From ZLKRG46 sp032117915 (GTDB taxonomy: Bacteria > Bacteroidota > Ignavibacteria > Kapaibacteriales > Kapaibacteriaceae), in the NCBI GenBank assembly GCA_032117915.1, contig JAULYI010000052.1, forward strand, positions 1 through 8,636: a stretch of DNA of 8,636 bases, read 5' to 3'. Below the pieces are notes generated by a model. It had not been told where the DNA came from, did not search any database, and worked only from the letters and a program-made list of their open reading frames with translations. Shown here one piece after another: positions 6,532-8,636 of this stretch (within the stretch, counting starts at the first letter, position 1; each line of letters begins with the position of its first letter). A program made the position numbers and the translations under genes.

Positions 6532-6571
6532 CGTAACGATTTGGTAACATGGGCATAACATGGCGTCAACC
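6532..6571 (+). promoter_or_regulatory. Array B: four TAAC/CAAC-core sites at exact 11-bp spacing (putative Pho box)
   Basis: Cores fall at 6534 (TAAC), 6545 (TAAC), 6556 (TAAC) and 6567 (CAAC), each exactly 11 bp after the last. The 7-bp units read CGTAACG, GGTAACA, CATAACA and GTCAACC; the second and third share TAACATGG. Tandem direct repeats with an 11-bp period are the known arrangement of PHO boxes bound by PhoB (CTGTCAT units), PhoP (TTAACA-like units) and cyanobacterial SphR (TTAACC-like units), and the TAAC core here resembles the last two. The array could act on the porin-pst operon, on pfkA, or both. Confidence 0.5.
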
Positions 6572-6586
6572 GATAGAGCGAATACC

Positions 6587-6592
6587 TACAAA
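6587..6592 (+). promoter_or_regulatory. Candidate -10 element of pfkA
   Basis: TACAAA, four of six matches to TATAAT, begins about 10 bp past the end of the fourth 11-bp unit of array B (6577), the distance seen between PHO boxes and -10 elements in E. coli Pho promoters. It would give transcription from about 6600 and a short leader before the ATG at 6625. Weak match, so tentative. Confidence 0.22.
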
Positions 6593-6624
6593 TGCATCCT
6601 ATTTCGTGCCTATTTTCGCCCACC

Positions 6625-7584
6625 ATGAAGCGCATAGCCGTATTTACCAGTGGGGGTGATGCCCCCGGAATGAATGCCCACATCCGAGCGATCGAGCGCA
6701 CTGCGGAGAAGCGCGGCATCGAAACGATCGGCATCATTGGCGGCTACTCCGGAATGCTTACCGGACATTTCGAGGTGCTAGACCGTATCAGGACTGCTAA
6801 TATTCTGGACCGCGGTGGCACGATCTTGAAGACAAGCCGCTGTCCGGAGTTTCATGACGCCGCACACCGCGCTCGCGCTGCAGAGCAACTGAAGGCCAAC
6901 GGCATCGATGCAGTGATCGCTTGTGGGGGTGACGGTACGTTCCACGGTGCGCACTTCCTTCATCTCGAGCATGGCATACAGATCGTAGGTACTCCGGGGA
7001 CGATCGACAACGACCTGTATGGCACAGACTTTACCATCGGCTACGATACGGCGATCAACACCGCTGCGTCGGCGATCGACCGCATCCGCGATACGGCCGA
7101 TTCGCATGGACGTGTGTTCTTTGTCGAGGTGATGGGTCGCCATGCCGGCTTCATTGCTATGGATGTTGGCGTGGCCTGCGGTGCAGAGTATGTGGCAGTG
7201 CCGGAGACCATGACGGATGTCGAAGTGCTCTATGAGCGCATCGTCACGCAGGGTCTGGACAAACGCACCGTTGTGATCGTTGGCGAAGGCGACGAGTCTG
7301 GCGGGGCACTCCAGCTCGCACAACGTCTGGAGTCACGCTATGGGATCTCGCCGAAGGTGACCATTCTTGGACACATCCAGCGCGGCGGAGCGCCCAGCGT
7401 CCGCGACCGCGTTCTTGCTGCACGCCTTGGTGCCGCCGCCGTCGATGCACTGCTTGACGGAACGTCTGACGTCATGATCGGGCAGACAGGCCAGGATGTT
7501 TCCTACGTGCCGCTCGAGGCCACATGGGAGACTCGCAAGGCCGTGCCCGCCTATCTGTTAACACTTTCAACACTCCTTGTGTGA
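6625..7584 (+). CDS. pfkA: ATP-dependent 6-phosphofructokinase
   Basis: Phosphorylates fructose 6-phosphate to fructose 1,6-bisphosphate, the committed step of glycolysis, in the cytoplasm. From ATG 6625 it is 319 residues, the usual PfkA length. Conserved blocks: FTSGGDAPGMNAHIRA (7-22), GGDGT (101-105), PGTIDND (124-130) with catalytic Asp128, FVEVMGRHAGF (166-176), VPET (192-195), GEG (220-222) and HIQRGGAPS (250-258). Gly at the fourth position of GGDGT and PGTIDND rather than PKTIDND mark the ATP-using, not pyrophosphate-using, type. IIGGYSGMLTGHFEVL resembles Bacteroidota enzymes. An upstream in-frame ATG at 6592 would add 11 non-conserved residues and overlaps a possible -10, so 6625 is preferred; neither has a clear ribosome-binding site. 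It leads an operon with the DUF1844 gene 7 nt downstream and nadK. The call is secure. Confidence 0.96.
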   Translation: MKRIAVFTSGGDAPGMNAHIRAIERTAEKRGIETIGIIGGYSGMLTGHFEVLDRIRTANILDRGGTILKTSRCPEFHDAAHRARAAEQLKANGIDAVIACGGDGTFHGAHFLHLEHGIQIVGTPGTIDNDLYGTDFTIGYDTAINTAASAIDRIRDTADSHGRVFFVEVMGRHAGFIAMDVGVACGAEYVAVPETMTDVEVLYERIVTQGLDKRTVVIVGEGDESGGALQLAQRLESRYGISPKVTILGHIQRGGAPSVRDRVLAARLGAAAVDALLDGTSDVMIGQTGQDVSYVPLEATWETRKAVPAYLLTLSTLLV

Positions 7585-7591
7585 TCACGGT

Positions 7592-7867
7592 ATGACACCC
7601 ACGTTCATGACCATCGTGCAGATGTATCAGATCGAAGGCATGGTTGCCATCGGAAAGATGCTGAACCCCGGCACGAATACCATCACGAAGAACATCGACC
7701 ACGCCCGCTTCGTCATTGACCTGCTTGATATCCTATCGCAGAAGACGAGCGGCAACCTTGATGCCGACGAGAAGCGTTTCCTGGAAAACACCCTGAGCAC
7801 GCTTCGTCTCAACTTTCTCGAAGAGTTTGGCAATCCATCGGCACCGCCTCCGGCGGAGCTCGTCTGA
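7592..7867 (+). CDS. DUF1844 family small protein
   Basis: A 91-residue cytoplasmic, probably all-helical protein with no signal peptide. I recognise the DUF1844 pattern: an N-terminal helix (FMTIVQMYQIEGMVAIGKML), then NP and a short linker (25-33), a second helix NIDHARFVIDLLDILSQKT (34-52), the turn SGNLDADEKRFLE (53-65) and a closing helix ending LRLNFLEEFG, followed by a Pro-rich tail. Family function is unknown, and no catalytic residues are evident. ATG 7592 follows the pfkA stop by 7 nt; an alternative TTG at 7577 would overlap pfkA by 8 nt but adds only a short non-conserved MCDHG. Its TGA overlaps the nadK ATG by one base (TGATG), so translation of the two is probably coupled. Family call fairly sure; role open. 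Confidence 0.85.
   Translation: MTPTFMTIVQMYQIEGMVAIGKMLNPGTNTITKNIDHARFVIDLLDILSQKTSGNLDADEKRFLENTLSTLRLNFLEEFGNPSAPPPAELV
7855..7858 (+). promoter_or_regulatory. Ribosome-binding site of nadK
   Basis: GGAG lies 8 nt before ATG 7867, inside the end of the DUF1844 gene. It is one of the few starts in the window with a normal Shine-Dalgarno match and supports this start over later in-frame codons. Confidence 0.6.
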
Positions 7868-8636
7868 TGCAGCGCATCGCCCTCTTCGGATTTGCGTCAC
7901 GTCCGGGCGCGGTAGCCATCGCCGAGTACGCAGCAACGCGTCTGCTTCGCGAAGGTGCGTCCGTCATCGTCGATGCGCCGCTTGCGGCTGCGTTCTCGCC
8001 GGACGTTGCTCGACAGTGCGAATGCGTTCCTGCACAGCAGTTTGAACGCGAGGCCGATGTGGTGATCACCTTTGGCGGAGACGGTACGCTGCTGGCCGCA
8101 GCCCGTCTGCTGATGGGCTCCGACATGCCGATCATGGGAGTTAACGTCGGACGTCTTGGCTTCCTGGCCGAGTTTCCGCAGCATGCCATCGACCAGGCCA
8201 TCGTTGACGTCGTGAAGGGTGCCTACCGTATCGTTGACCGAACCACCTTGGAGGTTCGCGTTGGTGATAGCCATGCCTATGCGTTGAATGATATTCTCGT
8301 TGAGCGGTCCGCCACGTGCAAGATGATCGTGGTGCGCGCTCACGTGAACGAGCACCATGTTGCCGACTACCGGGCAGATGGTGTGATCGTAGCGACACCT
8401 ACGGGGTCGACGGCATACTCGCTCGCAGCCGGTGGCCCTATCATCGTTCCGTCGGCGAATGCACTCTGCCTTACTCCGGTGTCACCACACATGCTCACAC
8501 TGCGCCCCTTGATCATTCCCGATAACAGCGAGATACGGTTCGAGTTTCCATTCGAGGGTACGGCTGCAAATCTTGTGGCTGACGGACAGAAAGTTGTCGA
8601 GGTCGGCAAGGATGACGTCGTGACGATCCGGAAAAG
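7867..8636 (+). CDS. nadK: NAD kinase, 3' end cut by window edge
   Basis: Phosphorylates NAD to NADP in the cytoplasm, the sole route to NADP in most bacteria. 256 codons are present of a family near 290, so only the C-terminal end is lost. Visible: ADVVITFGGDGTLLAAARLL (63-82) with the GGDG motif (70-73) including the catalytic Asp72, GVNVGRLGFLAEF (91-103), ALNDILVER (139-147; the family N-E/D pair is Asn141-Asp142), the DGVIVATPTGSTAYSLAAGG block (161-180), HMLTLRPLIIPDNS (198-211) and VADGQ (237-241). The N-terminal FGFASRPGA replaces the more common lysine-containing loop but the fold is otherwise standard. Start chosen from the TGATG overlap with the DUF1844 gene and the upstream GGAG. 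Third gene of the pfkA operon. The call is secure. Confidence 0.96.
   Translation, partial: MQRIALFGFASRPGAVAIAEYAATRLLREGASVIVDAPLAAAFSPDVARQCECVPAQQFEREADVVITFGGDGTLLAAARLLMGSDMPIMGVNVGRLGFLAEFPQHAIDQAIVDVVKGAYRIVDRTTLEVRVGDSHAYALNDILVERSATCKMIVVRAHVNEHHVADYRADGVIVATPTGSTAYSLAAGGPIIVPSANALCLTPVSPHMLTLRPLIIPDNSEIRFEFPFEGTAANLVADGQKVVEVGKDDVVTIRK

Larger units (their letters stand above)
6451..6624. promoter_or_regulatory. Divergent promoter region between the porin-pst operon and pfkA
   Basis: 174 bp between two divergent start codons, so promoters for both operons should lie here. It is more AT-rich than the flanking genes and contains two arrays of TAAC-core sites at 11-bp spacing, annotated separately. 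I see no good -35 hexamer for either gene, as would be expected of activator-dependent promoters. I see no further open reading frame or RNA structure in it. Confidence 0.7.

Noticed and set aside
6592..6624. Upstream ATG at 6592 as pfkA start
   Set aside because: The 11 added residues are not part of the PFK fold, and the standard N-terminus (K-R-I-A-V-F-T-S-G-G-D) begins right at ATG 6625.
6925..7014. PfkA as a pyrophosphate-dependent enzyme
   Set aside because: The motif is GGDGT, not GGDDT, and PGTIDND, not PKTIDND, which marks the ATP-dependent type.

Overview
The window looks like a chromosomal piece of a Gram-negative bacterium, most likely from the Bacteroidota/Chlorobiota/Ignavibacteria side of the FCB group. 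The evidence is an outer-membrane porin of the OprO/OprP family, a PstS with a plain Sec signal and no lipobox cysteine, a Bacteroidota-like 6-phosphofructokinase, a DUF1844 protein, and start codons mostly without clear Shine-Dalgarno sequences. The phylum is an inference; the window has no rRNA or other marker that settles it. Coding density is very high and there is no gene-free stretch above 300 bases. I see no mobile element, CRISPR array, tRNA or rRNA.

Left and centre, minus strand (6450 down to 1): a compact high-affinity phosphate uptake operon. In transcription order it holds an OprO/P-type porin, pstS (periplasmic phosphate-binding protein), pstC and pstA (the two permeases), pstB (ATPase), phoU (regulator) and the first 209 codons of rmlA (glucose-1-phosphate thymidylyltransferase, cut by the window edge). 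Gene junctions from pstS onward are 4 nt apart, 4 nt overlapped, 3 nt apart, 30 nt apart and 8 nt overlapped. The operon covers phosphate passage through the outer membrane, capture in the periplasm, ATP-driven import and signalling to the Pho system. rmlA adds a nucleotide-sugar step fused translationally to the end. No phoB/phoR sensor pair lies in the window.

Right, plus strand (6625 to 8636): pfkA, a 91-residue DUF1844 protein, and nadK (cut by the right edge) form a second tight operon, divergent from the porin. PfkA and NadK belong to related GGDG(T)-motif kinase families and flank the uncharacterised DUF1844 protein.

Two things stand out. First, PstC carries an extra, strongly acidic periplasmic loop of about 110 residues between its first and second membrane segments, with four copies of a VYNPD motif in tandem repeats of 18 to 24 residues. 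Second, the 174-bp region between the divergent operons contains TAAC-core sites spaced exactly 11 bp apart (four in one array, two plus a degenerate middle one in another). This is the geometry expected for tandem binding of a PhoB/PhoP/SphR-type response regulator, and it suggests phosphate control of the porin-pst operon and possibly of pfkA as well.
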